Counted from the stretch's first letter, positions 24,814-33,595 are shown. The stretch: 64,000 nucleotides of DNA from Thiotrichaceae bacterium UBA4486 (GCA_002389045.1 DGNS01000011.1:1-64000), one strand, 5' to 3'. Notes: a model not told the origin generated them from the letters alone. A program made the numbers and translations.

Positions 24814-25803
24814 GTGATCTACAGGGCGATACTGGTCACCGTTTTATGCTCCGGCTGGGCCGGCAAGACACCGGCCCAGCCGTTTGCGTATATCACCAAC
24901 CAGTCCGAGGACCGGGTCGCCGTGATTGATGCGGCAAGTAACCGCGTCATTGAGCACATCGAGGTCGGCCATCGGCCGGCCGGTGTGGCCACGAGTCATG
25001 ACGGCAAGCATGTCTATATCTCCAATCCTGAAAGCCAGGAAATCTCGGTCATCGCAACCGCCACTCAAACAGTCACACATACCATTCCTCTTGGTGAGGG
25101 TCCCCTGGCCATCGCCATCAGCCCGGATGACGAGCGGCTCTATGTAGCTGACTGGTATCGCAACAGTGTTTTCGTAATCGATTGCCGGACCTATGAGGTT
25201 ATAGAGGAGATTCACAGCGGCAACGCCCCCTCCGGCGTGGTCGCCGCTGCGGATAACCGGCATATTTACGTAGCCAACCGTGATGACAATAACGTGGCCG
25301 TTATCGATGTGGACACCAGGGATATCCGGCAATTGATTGACGTTGGCATGGCGCCGTTCGGGATCACACTGGATTCGGAGAAAAATATATTGTACAGCGC
25401 CAATGTGCAGAGCAGCACCATCAGCGTGGTGGATCTTCATACAGCGAGGACCATTACCAGTATCGATGTCGGCATGTTTCCCTATGCCATCGCCGTTGAC
25501 GTCGAACATGACCGGCTTTATGTCACTAATCAGCGCTCCGGTGATGTCTCGGTTATCGATCGTTCCGCGCATACGCTGGTGAAAACCATCGATGTGGGAG
25601 AATACCCCGAGGGCATTGCACTGCATCCGCACAAACCACAGCTTTTCGTGGCCAACTGGTTCGACGGCACGGTGAGCGTCATCGACACCAACAGCCTGGA
25701 AGTCATCGACACCATCGAGACCGGCGAAGGCAGCCGCGCCTATGGAGAGTTCTTCTCACCTCCCATCTCAGACAACAGATTACAGACAACAGATTACAGA
25801 TAA
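24814..25803 (+). CDS. Exported YVTN-type beta-propeller protein
   Basis: The 329-residue protein has a signal peptide (VLCSGWAGKTPAQPFA) and about seven repeats of roughly 42 residues with the YVTN pattern, for example VYISNPESQEISVI, LYVADWYRNSVFVI, IYVANRDDNNVAVI and LYVTNQRSGDVSVI. A seven-bladed periplasmic propeller is expected. Start is GTG 24814. The coding end runs into a heptanucleotide array: the last residues (SDNRLQTTDYR) are encoded by CAGA-type repeat units and the stop TAA lies inside one. Repeat expansion has therefore probably replaced the original C-terminus. Similar propellers accompany PQQ-dependent oxidation systems. Confidence 0.8.
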   Translation: MIYRAILVTVLCSGWAGKTPAQPFAYITNQSEDRVAVIDAASNRVIEHIEVGHRPAGVATSHDGKHVYISNPESQEISVIATATQTVTHTIPLGEGPLAIAISPDDERLYVADWYRNSVFVIDCRTYEVIEEIHSGNAPSGVVAAADNRHIYVANRDDNNVAVIDVDTRDIRQLIDVGMAPFGITLDSEKNILYSANVQSSTISVVDLHTARTITSIDVGMFPYAIAVDVEHDRLYVTNQRSGDVSVIDRSAHTLVKTIDVGEYPEGIALHPHKPQLFVANWFDGTVSVIDTNSLEVIDTIETGEGSRAYGEFFSPPISDNRLQTTDYR

Positions 25804-25858
25804 CAGATATCTGGAGTCTGTAGTCTGGAGTCTGTAGTCTGGAGTCTGGAGTCTGTCA
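25769..25858. repeat. Inverted pair of heptanucleotide arrays
   Basis: Six CAGAxxx units (CAGACAA, CAGATTA, CAGACAA, CAGATTA, CAGATAA, CAGATAT; 25769-25810) meet seven TCTGxxx units (TCTGGAG/TCTGTAG, last TCTGTCA; 25810-25858). The halves are near-complementary, so the region can fold into a long hairpin. It spans the stop codons of two convergent genes (25801-25803 plus strand, 25856-25858 minus strand). Confidence 0.85.
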
Positions 25859-26878
25859 CCCCTGCTCCAGCAAATTCCCGAGATCAATTACCGCGGCATT
25901 GGCGCGTGAAACGTACGACGCCATGATCAGGGAGTGGTTGGTGAGCACTCCGAAGCCCGAGCCGTTCAGGATAATCGGACTCCAGATCGTCTCCTGCGAG
26001 GCCTCGAGTTCACGGATGATCTGCTTCAGGCTGACCCGGGCATTCTTCTTTTCCAGCACATCACGAAGATCATACTCCATGGCCTTGAGAAAATGCAGCA
26101 GCGCCCAGGTCGATCCACGAGCTTCGTAAAACACATCATCGATTTCCAGCCAGGGAGTGGTAACAATTACCTGTTCGGGTTTGACCGTCGACTGCACCGC
26201 TTCCGCGTCACCTTCCAGATCAATATTGATGCGTACCTGGCCGACGCTGGCGCTGAGCCGTTGCGAGAGGCTGCCGAGGCGCTTTTCAACGATGGCCAGC
26301 CAGTCTCTCAGATTATCGGCGCGACTATAGAATTGCGCCTCGCTCTCGCCTTCATCCCTGAGCCGTTGCTGGTAACGGCGCACGGATTCTATCGCCTGCC
26401 TGTATTTATTTTCACTGGCCGGAAACATCCATGACTCCGTGTCGATATGAAAATCGGGATCGGCCAGCACCAGGTCCTGATCCTCGGTGGACTGGGTCTG
26501 TGAACGGCTGAAATCATTACGCAGGGCGCGGGCGAGATCGCGAACCTGTGTAATCACACCGTATTCCCAGTTCGGGATATTGTCCATGATCACGCCGGGA
26601 GGCATGACATCATTACTGAGATAACCCCCAGGCTTGTCGAGCATGGTTTCAGCAACCCGAATCAACGTCGCCGTGGTGAAGGCGCCGGTGACCAGGTTCG
26701 CCTCACCGCCGTTTTGCTCGATGGCAACCTGGCGGACATCGAAGCTGTCCGGCTCGCTGTCCCAGTAAAACATCAGCAGCAGATTCAGCAGAATAATGAT
26801 CGCGATAGCGATACCCAGACTGCGCAGGTGGCGCCGGTAGAAGGGCGTATCAGCTTCCAGAAGCGGGTCAGACGGCAT
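25856..26878 (-). CDS. DUF2333 family inner-membrane protein
   Basis: The 340-residue protein has one N-terminal membrane helix (about 21-41, LGIAIAIIILLNLLLMFYW) and a large periplasmic part. The segments DKPGGYLSNDVMPPGVIMDN, WEYGVITQVRDLARALRNDF and ARGSTWALLHFLKAMEYDL are characteristic of the gammaproteobacterial DUF2333 family, whose function is unknown. ATG is preceded by GAGGAAA at good spacing. Its last codon is in the heptamer array shared with the convergent propeller gene. Confidence 0.85.
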   Translation of the reverse strand: MPSDPLLEADTPFYRRHLRSLGIAIAIIILLNLLLMFYWDSEPDSFDVRQVAIEQNGGEANLVTGAFTTATLIRVAETMLDKPGGYLSNDVMPPGVIMDNIPNWEYGVITQVRDLARALRNDFSRSQTQSTEDQDLVLADPDFHIDTESWMFPASENKYRQAIESVRRYQQRLRDEGESEAQFYSRADNLRDWLAIVEKRLGSLSQRLSASVGQVRINIDLEGDAEAVQSTVKPEQVIVTTPWLEIDDVFYEARGSTWALLHFLKAMEYDLRDVLEKKNARVSLKQIIRELEASQETIWSPIILNGSGFGVLTNHSLIMASYVSRANAAVIDLGNLLEQG

Positions 26879-27034
26879 GTTGTATTTTCCTCATGGGTTA
26901 ATATGTTGGGATGTATATTACTGATTTCAACAGGCTACCCTGATACTGCGGTAATTTCACTCTACAAACGGGCTGCCCGATGTCTATAATCGGGATTACA
27001 GAAGTCCAGTCACGAAAATATCCCGAAGGTGCCC

Positions 27035-27877
27035 ATGAAATACTTACTCCTGCTCTTCGCTCTCCTCATCCAGCCCGTCATCGCCGCCGACAAGGAGGAT
27101 GAAGACAAGACCATTACCTATACCGTCAAGGGCGAGGAAGTCACCGTGAAAGCATCGGAAAACCCGGAACTGGCAAAATTCATGGAGCAGATCGAGGCCG
27201 CCGCCAAAAAACACAAGGCCCGTGAAGAAGGAAAAGAAGGTGAAGAGGCTGAAGCAACCGATGAAGCTGAAATGACCGACGAGACTGCAAGCCCTGATGT
27301 GGCCGAAAAGACCGAATCGGAACCCGAAGAACCTGCCCTGAAGACGACGCCGCAAACAGCCGAACAGCTATACAACAAGGGGGATTTTGAAACAGCCTAT
27401 GAGCATTACAAGGCGCTGTCGGCCGAGGGGGATGCTGAAGCCAGCCTGATGCTCGCCATCATGAACAGCAAGGGCCAGGGTGTGGAGACGGATGAGGCAG
27501 CCGCTCACGCCTGGTTCACCCGCGCCGCCGAACAGGGCAACCCGTCAGCGGGTGAATTTATCGAAGGATCCCGCCTGACCGCGACCGAGAAAGAAAAATC
27601 ACGCGAGCTTTACAAAGAGATTGCGCAGGAATACGACGAACCCGAAAAAGCGGAAAAGGCCGGGGAACGTTTCGTCAAAATACAGAAATCCAGCCACACC
27701 CTCCCCCGTCCCGCCACCGTGGACCGTACCGACCCGGGCAGCCTCAAGGTCAAGACCTACAAGCGCCCGCCCGCCGGCACCTACAGCGAAACCCCGGCCA
27801 GAACCTACAGCTCGGAACCGGTGAAATCCTACGGGGCCGAGCGTTTTGAACTGGAAAAATACCAGCCCGGACAGTAA
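27035..27877 (+). CDS. Exported Sel1-repeat protein
   Basis: The 280-residue product has a signal peptide (YLLLLFALLIQPVIAA), an acidic low-complexity region (about 60-105, rich in Glu and Ala), then two Sel1-like repeats (AEQLYNKGDFETAYEHYKAL and AHAWFTRAAEQGNPSAGEFI) and a basic, Pro/Tyr-rich tail with repeated TYS/TYK motifs (PPAGTYSETPARTYSSEP). Sel1 repeats mediate protein contacts, often in envelope signalling. ATG 27035 with GAAGG upstream is preferred over GTG 27029. A heptamer array starts 12 bases after the stop. Confidence 0.78.
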   Translation: MKYLLLLFALLIQPVIAADKEDEDKTITYTVKGEEVTVKASENPELAKFMEQIEAAAKKHKAREEGKEGEEAEATDEAEMTDETASPDVAEKTESEPEEPALKTTPQTAEQLYNKGDFETAYEHYKALSAEGDAEASLMLAIMNSKGQGVETDEAAAHAWFTRAAEQGNPSAGEFIEGSRLTATEKEKSRELYKEIAQEYDEPEKAEKAGERFVKIQKSSHTLPRPATVDRTDPGSLKVKTYKRPPAGTYSETPARTYSSEPVKSYGAERFELEKYQPGQ

Positions 27878-27888
27878 ACCCACCACCA

Positions 27889-27972
27889 TCTGTAATCTGT
27901 AATCTGCAGTCTGTAGTCTGTAGTCTGTAGTCTGTCGTCTGTAGTCTGTCGTCTGTCGTCTGTCGTCTGTAG
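27889..27972. repeat. Heptanucleotide tandem repeat, twelve units
   Basis: Twelve contiguous 7-base units of TCTGTAG type, with TCTGTAA, TCTGCAG and TCTGTCG variants. All units keep TCTG and vary at the last three positions. The same unit occurs in the array at 25810-25858, about 2 kb away. Confidence 0.9.
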
Positions 27973-28116
27973 TCCGAAACAGCCTCGCCCCCGCCACTGG
28001 CATATTCCTTGCTGAATGCATAAAGAAGCAACTCACCAGGAAACCCGGATCCACCGAACGGATACAGGCGGACCTGATGGTCGAGTACTACCTGAAACAT
28101 TACCAGGGCGAAGCCA

Positions 28117-28491
28117 ATGATTATATCCAGGTCACTGAATTTACGAGTCTTTATCTATCCCATTCTGCTCATCACAACGACCCCGGCGTGGCCGATCTCG
28201 GTACTGCAGGGGCAACGGCCGGAAAGCATTTACGAAAATCGCACCTGTGAACAACTCTACCTTGCAGCCGGGAAACTGGAGAACAAGGCCCTGAATTATG
28301 AATCCGATGTCTTCAACCACAGGAACAACACCGTGGCCAGTGTGGTTGGCACCGTTTTCACCCCGGCATTGTATTTTCTGGGGTATTCCAGCTATATGAG
28401 CTTCAAATCGGAACGAGAAGCCCACCAGTCAAACCATGAACTGGATAAAATTCGCCATCGCATGGCGGAATTGCGCTGTTTTCAGCAATAA
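28117..28491 (+). CDS. Small exported hypothetical protein
   Basis: The 124-residue product has a signal peptide-like start (VFIYPILLITTTPAWPIS), then NRTCEQLYLAAGKLENKALN, a glycine-containing hydrophobic segment (VVGTVFTPALYFLGYSSYMS) and a charged helix ending MAELRCFQQ. The spaced cysteines (in RTCEQL and ELRCF) could pair in the periplasm. Similar proteins occur in other marine gammaproteobacteria, without a known function. No clear binding site precedes the ATG. Confidence 0.6.
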   Translation: MIISRSLNLRVFIYPILLITTTPAWPISVLQGQRPESIYENRTCEQLYLAAGKLENKALNYESDVFNHRNNTVASVVGTVFTPALYFLGYSSYMSFKSEREAHQSNHELDKIRHRMAELRCFQQ

Positions 28492-28525
28492 ATTCCTGAA
28501 TTTCAAGTCCTGCCAGATTGTCCTG

Positions 28526-28557
28526 AATAATGAATATTTAATTGAATATTCATTATT
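28526..28557. promoter_or_regulatory. Perfect 13-base palindrome, candidate operator of the TetR gene
   Basis: AATAATGAATATT (28526-28538) and AATATTCATTATT (28545-28557) are exact inverted copies around a 6-base centre, 21 bases upstream of the TetR-family start codon. TetR regulators usually bind such dyads in front of their own operon. A terminator role for the preceding gene is less likely because the stem is almost all A/T. Confidence 0.55.
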
Positions 28558-28578
28558 TACAACTCATAATTCAGGGCC

Positions 28579-29220
28579 ATGCAATCGACGAGAGTCATTC
28601 AGGATGATCAGGCCGTCCGGGACCGCATCATGGCGGCCGCCCTTATCCGGTTTCGCCAGTATGGCTATAACAAAACCACGATGGCGGAAATTGCCGCTGA
28701 CTGTGACATGTCCACGGCAAATATTTACCGCTATTTTGCCAACAAGCAGGAAATTGCCGGCCTCTGCGTAGCGAACTGCATTCAGGATCGTATCCGTTGC
28801 GTGGAAGAGGTCGCCAGCCGTGTGGATTGCAGCGCCAGCGAACGGCTCAGGGGCTTTGTGCTGACCCTGCTGCAAAATTGTCACGATACCTGGTCCAAGG
28901 ACCTCAAGATTCATGAATTACTGCTGTTCATCACCAGCGAACATCCGGAAATAGTCCACGACAAGATTGCCCGGTTACAGGAACTGTTACAGGCCATACT
29001 AGAGTACGGCGTCAGCACCGGCGAATTCCAGGTGGAGGACACTGTCAGCACCGCGCGGGCTATTTATTCCAGCATCGCCGTCTTTGATATTCCACTGTCC
29101 ATGAATTTTTACCCGCTGCAGGTATTCCGCGCGCGTGCCAATGAAGTGGTCGACCTGCTGCTCAAGGGGTTATCATATACCGGTAAGTTACAACGCTACG
29201 AGGAAGGGAGTCCGCCATGA
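28579..29220 (+). CDS. TetR/AcrR-family transcriptional regulator
   Basis: The 213-residue protein has an N-terminal helix-turn-helix (residues about 15-60: AALIRFRQYGYNKTTMAEIA, then DMSTANIYRYFANKQEI), the classic TetR signature, and a helical ligand-binding C-terminal domain. Its stop overlaps the start of the MMPL transporter gene by four bases (ATGA at 29217-29220), so it is the first gene of that operon and probably its repressor. Confidence 0.9.
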   Translation: MQSTRVIQDDQAVRDRIMAAALIRFRQYGYNKTTMAEIAADCDMSTANIYRYFANKQEIAGLCVANCIQDRIRCVEEVASRVDCSASERLRGFVLTLLQNCHDTWSKDLKIHELLLFITSEHPEIVHDKIARLQELLQAILEYGVSTGEFQVEDTVSTARAIYSSIAVFDIPLSMNFYPLQVFRARANEVVDLLLKGLSYTGKLQRYEEGSPP

Positions 29221-31568
29221 GTCAATTTGAAATCCGTTTCAGTCAATGGGTACTGCGTAACCGCATCCTGATCATCATCGCCTCACTGCTGCTGGTCGCC
29301 ATTGCCGGCGCAGGCACACAATACCTGTCCTTCACCACGAATTACCGGGTTTTTTTCAGCAAGGAAAATCCCCAACTGCTGGCTTTCGATGCCATGGAAA
29401 AAACCTACGCCCAGTCCGATAACGTCATGTTTGTGATCGAGCCGCATGATCACCGGGTTTTCACGCATGACACGCTCAAGGCGGTGGATGAACTGACCAG
29501 AAAAGCCTGGCAAATCCCTTACTCAAGACGCGTGGATTCGTTATCCAACTTTCAGCACACCGAATCCGGGGACGACGAACTGATCGTCCGTGATCTTTAC
29601 CGTGACCCCGAATCCCTCTCCAACCGGGACATCGAGGAAATTCGCCGTATTGCGCTCAGCGAACCCTTGCTGGTGCGTTCCCTGGTCTCCGAATCGGGAC
29701 GTGTTACCGCGGTCAATGTCACCGTGCAGTTGCCACGGAAGAACGAAGCCCGGGAAACACCCGAGGTGGTGGATTATGCACGCGAACTGAAACGGGACAT
29801 CGAGAACCACTACCCGGTGACGATTCATCTCACCGGCATGGCGATGATGAACAACGCGTTTTCAGAATCTTCAATAGATGACTTTATTCATCTGGTGCCG
29901 GTGAGTTTCGGTATCATGCTGGTGCTGCTGGCGTTACTGGTGGGTGGAATAACCGGGACCGTGACCACGCTGGTCGTCATTGCATTTTCCATTATCTGCG
30001 GCATGGGGCTCGGTGGTTACCTGGGCATGCCCATCACGCCGCCATCGGCCACCTCCCCGACCATCATACTCACCGTGGCCATCGCCAACTGCGTGCACAT
30101 CCTGGTGAGTGCAAGGTTCGCACTGCAGAGCGGCAAGGACAAGCCGGCAGCCCTGTCAGAAAGCCTGAGAATCAATTTGCAACCGGTTTTTCTGGCCAGC
30201 GCGACGACGGCACTGGGTTTCCTGTCGATGAATTTTTCGGACGCACCACCTTTTCGGCATCTCGGTAATTTCGTTGCTCTCGGCGTTATCACCTCGTTTG
30301 TTTTTTCCGTTACCCTGCTGCCGGCGATCCTGTCCTTGCTGCCGTTCAGCGCGCGCAAGCTGAAAGTGCAGGAGGATTCGATCATGGCCCGGGTGGGTGA
30401 TTTCGTGGTGGCAAAACGATCCGCACTGCTCTGGGGCATGAGCCTGGTGATCATCGCCTTGCTGTTTGCCTTACCGCGCAATGAACTCAACGATATCTAT
30501 CTGCATTATTTCGACGAGACTATTCCGTTTCGCACGGCGTCGGATTTCACCACCGAAAACCTGACCGGACTGTATACCATCGAATATTCGCTCGACTCGG
30601 GAGAGACCGGCGGCATCAGCAATCCCGGTTTCATGCAGGATGTCGAGGCCTTCGTGAAATGGTACCGGAACCAGCCCGAGACCATCCAGGTCACGACCAT
30701 CACGGATACCCTCAAGCGCCTGAACATGAACCTGCACAATGATGATCCCGCCATGTACACCATCCCGGATGAACGCGACCTGACCGCCCAATACCTGTTG
30801 CTGTATGAAATGTCGCTGCCCTACGGCCTCGACCTGAACGACCGCATCAACGTGGATAAATCCTCCACGCGTATCATTGTCCGGCTAAAAACCATTTCAA
30901 CAAAGGAATTCCTGGCGCTGGACGCGCGAACTCAACGATGGTTGCAGGATAATACAACGCACATCAAATCGGGTTATGGATCCGGTCCCGGGATCATGTT
31001 TGCGAACATCGGCCAGCGTAATATCCGCAGCATGCTGGTCGGAACCACGGTGGCGCTGATCCTGATTTCCCTGATCCTGGTCATTGCCTTGCGATCCGTG
31101 AAAATCGGCCTGGTCAGCCTGATCCCGAACCTGGCGCCGGCCGCGATGGGATTCGGTTTATGGGGATTCATGGTCGGGGAAATCGGACTGTCGTTGTCCG
31201 TGGTCACTACCATGACCCTGGGTATCGTCATTGATGACACCGTGCATTTCCTCAGCAAGTACCTGCGCGCGCGACGGGAAAACGGACTCGATCCCGCCGA
31301 CGCCGTACGCTATGCGTTCCGCACCGTCGGCCGCGCACTGGTAATCACTTCCATCGTGCTTGCCGCCGGTTTCCTGGTGCTTTCCACTTCCAGTTTTGAA
31401 CTGAATTCCGGTATGGGACTGTTGACAGCCATTGTTATCATTCTGGCGCTCGCTGCCGACTTCCTGTTCCTGCCCCCACTGTTAATGAAAATCGAGGAGA
31501 AGATGAATGAGAAAAAGCCTGTTGCTGATGGTCTTTCTGACCCTGTTACAGAGCGGGGTTTCCGCTGA
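29217..31568 (+). CDS. RND-superfamily (MMPL) transporter
   Basis: The 783-residue protein has the 1+5+1+5 membrane layout: a first helix near residues 17-35, a periplasmic domain, helices at about 220-380, one near 400-415, a second periplasmic domain (about 420-600) and helices at about 605-770. MMPL motifs with Asp in a membrane helix are seen, for example TLGIVIDDTVHFLSKYLRAR. Hydrophobic substrates (lipids, hopanoids, sterols) are typical. Its last 62 bases overlap the next gene in another frame. Confidence 0.88.
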   Translation: MSQFEIRFSQWVLRNRILIIIASLLLVAIAGAGTQYLSFTTNYRVFFSKENPQLLAFDAMEKTYAQSDNVMFVIEPHDHRVFTHDTLKAVDELTRKAWQIPYSRRVDSLSNFQHTESGDDELIVRDLYRDPESLSNRDIEEIRRIALSEPLLVRSLVSESGRVTAVNVTVQLPRKNEARETPEVVDYARELKRDIENHYPVTIHLTGMAMMNNAFSESSIDDFIHLVPVSFGIMLVLLALLVGGITGTVTTLVVIAFSIICGMGLGGYLGMPITPPSATSPTIILTVAIANCVHILVSARFALQSGKDKPAALSESLRINLQPVFLASATTALGFLSMNFSDAPPFRHLGNFVALGVITSFVFSVTLLPAILSLLPFSARKLKVQEDSIMARVGDFVVAKRSALLWGMSLVIIALLFALPRNELNDIYLHYFDETIPFRTASDFTTENLTGLYTIEYSLDSGETGGISNPGFMQDVEAFVKWYRNQPETIQVTTITDTLKRLNMNLHNDDPAMYTIPDERDLTAQYLLLYEMSLPYGLDLNDRINVDKSSTRIIVRLKTISTKEFLALDARTQRWLQDNTTHIKSGYGSGPGIMFANIGQRNIRSMLVGTTVALILISLILVIALRSVKIGLVSLIPNLAPAAMGFGLWGFMVGEIGLSLSVVTTMTLGIVIDDTVHFLSKYLRARRENGLDPADAVRYAFRTVGRALVITSIVLAAGFLVLSTSSFELNSGMGLLTAIVIILALAADFLFLPPLLMKIEEKMNEKKPVADGLSDPVTERGFR

Positions 31569-32289
31569 GACCGCCGCGGAAAAAGGTCTTGCCATCGCCA
31601 TCGAGGCCGACAAAAGAGACAGTGGCTGGATAGATCAAAGCGCCGATCTGTACATGATTCTGAGTAACCGCCAGGGCGAGGAAAGCAGGCGCACCCTGGA
31701 GATTGATACGCTCGAGGTTGAAGGTGATGGTGACAAGAGCCTGGCGGTATTTGATTCGCCCCGGGATATCAAGGGTACGGCCCTGCTCAGTTTTACCCAT
31801 GCCCTCACTCCGGACGATCAATGGCTGTTTCTGCCGGCGCTGAAACGGGTCAAACGTATTTCTTCCGCCAACAAGTCCGGCCCCTTTGTCGGCAGTGAAT
31901 TTGCCTACGAGGATCTGACTTCGCAGGAGGTGGAAAAATACCAATATAAATGGCTGCGCGATGAAACTCTTGAAGGCCGCGAGGCCTTTGTGATTGAACG
32001 CTATCCGCAATATGAAAATTCCGGCTATACGCGCCAGGTCGTGTGGCTGGACAAGACCATGTACCAACCGTTAAAAATCGACTTTTACGATCGCAAGAAT
32101 ACCCTGCTGAAAACCCTGATGTTCAGCGGCTACCGGCAATACCTGGACAAATACTGGCGGGCTGCGGTGATGGACATGGTCAACCATCAGACCGGCAAGG
32201 GCACACGGCTGGAGTGGAATGATTACCGGTTCAATAATGGTTTCACCGAGCGCGACTTTGACAAGAACACGTTGAAGCGGTCACGGTGA
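31507..32289 (+). CDS. Outer-membrane lipoprotein-sorting (LolA-like) protein
   Basis: The 260-residue exported protein has a signal peptide (LLLMVFLTLLQSGVSAE, cleavage near residue 20) and the LolA-like fold of proteins encoded beside MMPL transporters: SLAVFDSPRDIKGTALLSFT, WLFLPALKRVKRISSANKSG, GSEFAYEDLTSQEVEKYQYK. It may carry the lipid moved by the transporter across the periplasm. The ATG (with GGAG upstream) lies within the MMPL gene, so the signal peptide and the transporter's last 20 residues are encoded by the same DNA. Confidence 0.85.
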   Translation: MRKSLLLMVFLTLLQSGVSAETAAEKGLAIAIEADKRDSGWIDQSADLYMILSNRQGEESRRTLEIDTLEVEGDGDKSLAVFDSPRDIKGTALLSFTHALTPDDQWLFLPALKRVKRISSANKSGPFVGSEFAYEDLTSQEVEKYQYKWLRDETLEGREAFVIERYPQYENSGYTRQVVWLDKTMYQPLKIDFYDRKNTLLKTLMFSGYRQYLDKYWRAAVMDMVNHQTGKGTRLEWNDYRFNNGFTERDFDKNTLKRSR

Positions 32290-32292
32290 GTT

Positions 32293-32368
32293 GGTGATTT
32301 GTGAATAGTGATTGGTGAGTAGCGAGACAATGGAGTCGCCATTCACTATTCACTATTCACCATTCACC
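32293..32368. repeat. Inverted heptanucleotide arrays (GTGAATA-type and ATTCACT-type)
   Basis: Four units of GGTGATT/TGTGAAT/AGTGATT/GGTGAGT (32293-32320) and four of ATTCACT/ATTCACC (32341-32368) are near-complementary around a 20-base centre that contains GCGA and TCGC. A cruciform or hairpin is possible between two genes of one operon. Confidence 0.8.
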
Positions 32369-32395
32369 ATCCAAGGCTCATAAAATAACAAACCT

Positions 32396-33595
32396 ATGAT
32401 CGTGAAAGCCGGCAAACGCATCTGTCTCATCCCCCTGCTGTTACTGTCAACAACAGCCGATGCCGGCGAGTGGTATGGATATGCCGGCCTTGAGACGCGC
32501 CTGTTCACACAGGATGCTTTCGATCCCCGCCAGGACCACAGCCTCAATACTTCACTGGTGTTCGAGCCCGAGTATTATCACGAGTGGGATGATAACCGGC
32601 AATTGTTCGCCTTCGCGCCTTTTTTCCGGGTTGATCAGCACGACAGTGAACGCACTCACGTGGACATTCGCGAACTCACGTATGTCAAGGTGGAAGAAAG
32701 CTGGGAATTGCGCCTTGGTATACGCAAGGTATTCTGGGGTGTGGTTGAATTCCAGCACCTCGTCGATGTGATTAATCAAACTGACCTGGTGGAAAACATC
32801 GATACCGAGGACAAACTCGGCCAGCCCATGCTCAATCTCGCGCTGATCCGTGACTGGGGCACGGTGGATCTGTTCGTCATGCCATACTTTCGCGAGCGGG
32901 AATTTGCCGGCCGCCAGGGACGCCTGCGCACGAGTCCACCGATCGATGAGGGACTGTCGCAATTTGAATCAGGTGCGAAGGAAAAACACGTGGATTTCGC
33001 CGTGCGTTATTCGCACTATTTCGGCGCCTTTGACATCGGTCTCGCGCATTTTTACGGGACCAGCCGTGAACCGCGCCTGTTGCCTGCGCTCGATGCCGGT
33101 AACAACCCGGTGTTGATCCCTTTTTATGACACCATTCACCAGACCTCGCTGGATGTGCAGGCCACCCACGGCAATATGCTCTGGAAACTCGAAGCCCTGC
33201 ATCGCAGCGGCCAGGACGAGACATTCAACGCCGTTGCCGGCGGCTTTGAATATACCTTTGTTGGTATTATGGACTCCGTCGTAGACCTGGGCCTGTTGGG
33301 CGAATACCACTACGATGATCGCGGTGAATCAGCGCCGACGATTTTTGAGGATGACATCGCAATCGGCGCGCGGCTCGCCTTCAATGATCCCAGTTCCACC
33401 CAGTTACTCACCGGAGTCATATGGGATCGCAATACCGGCGGTCTATTCTATAATCTCGAGGCATCGCGCCGCATGTCCGAGCACTGGTTTCTGGAAGCCG
33501 AGGCACGCTTTTTCATCGATCCCTCCACTTCCGATCCGGCATTCGCCGTCAGCCGCGATGACTATATCGAATTATTTCTGAGCTTTAACTTCTGA
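32396..33595 (+). CDS. Outer-membrane beta-barrel protein
   Basis: The 399-residue product has a signal peptide (ICLIPLLLLSTTADAGE) and alternating amphipathic strands throughout, ending in the C-terminal Phe signature (LFLSFNF) used for outer-membrane insertion. It has no recognised porin-family motif but resembles the barrels that accompany MMPL/LolA-like pairs. It is the last gene of the TetR-MMPL-LolA unit, 106 bases after the previous stop. A strong binding site is not seen. Confidence 0.75.
   Translation: MIVKAGKRICLIPLLLLSTTADAGEWYGYAGLETRLFTQDAFDPRQDHSLNTSLVFEPEYYHEWDDNRQLFAFAPFFRVDQHDSERTHVDIRELTYVKVEESWELRLGIRKVFWGVVEFQHLVDVINQTDLVENIDTEDKLGQPMLNLALIRDWGTVDLFVMPYFREREFAGRQGRLRTSPPIDEGLSQFESGAKEKHVDFAVRYSHYFGAFDIGLAHFYGTSREPRLLPALDAGNNPVLIPFYDTIHQTSLDVQATHGNMLWKLEALHRSGQDETFNAVAGGFEYTFVGIMDSVVDLGLLGEYHYDDRGESAPTIFEDDIAIGARLAFNDPSSTQLLTGVIWDRNTGGLFYNLEASRRMSEHWFLEAEARFFIDPSTSDPAFAVSRDDYIELFLSFNF

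Noticed and set aside
27889..27972. Possible CRISPR array
   Set aside because: Units are only 7 bases, without spacers; it is a simple tandem repeat.
28077..28250. Short frame (57 codons, MVEYYLKHYQGE...) overlapping the exported small protein
   Set aside because: A binding-site-like AGGCGGA precedes it, but it overlaps a better supported gene in another frame; left undecided and not called.
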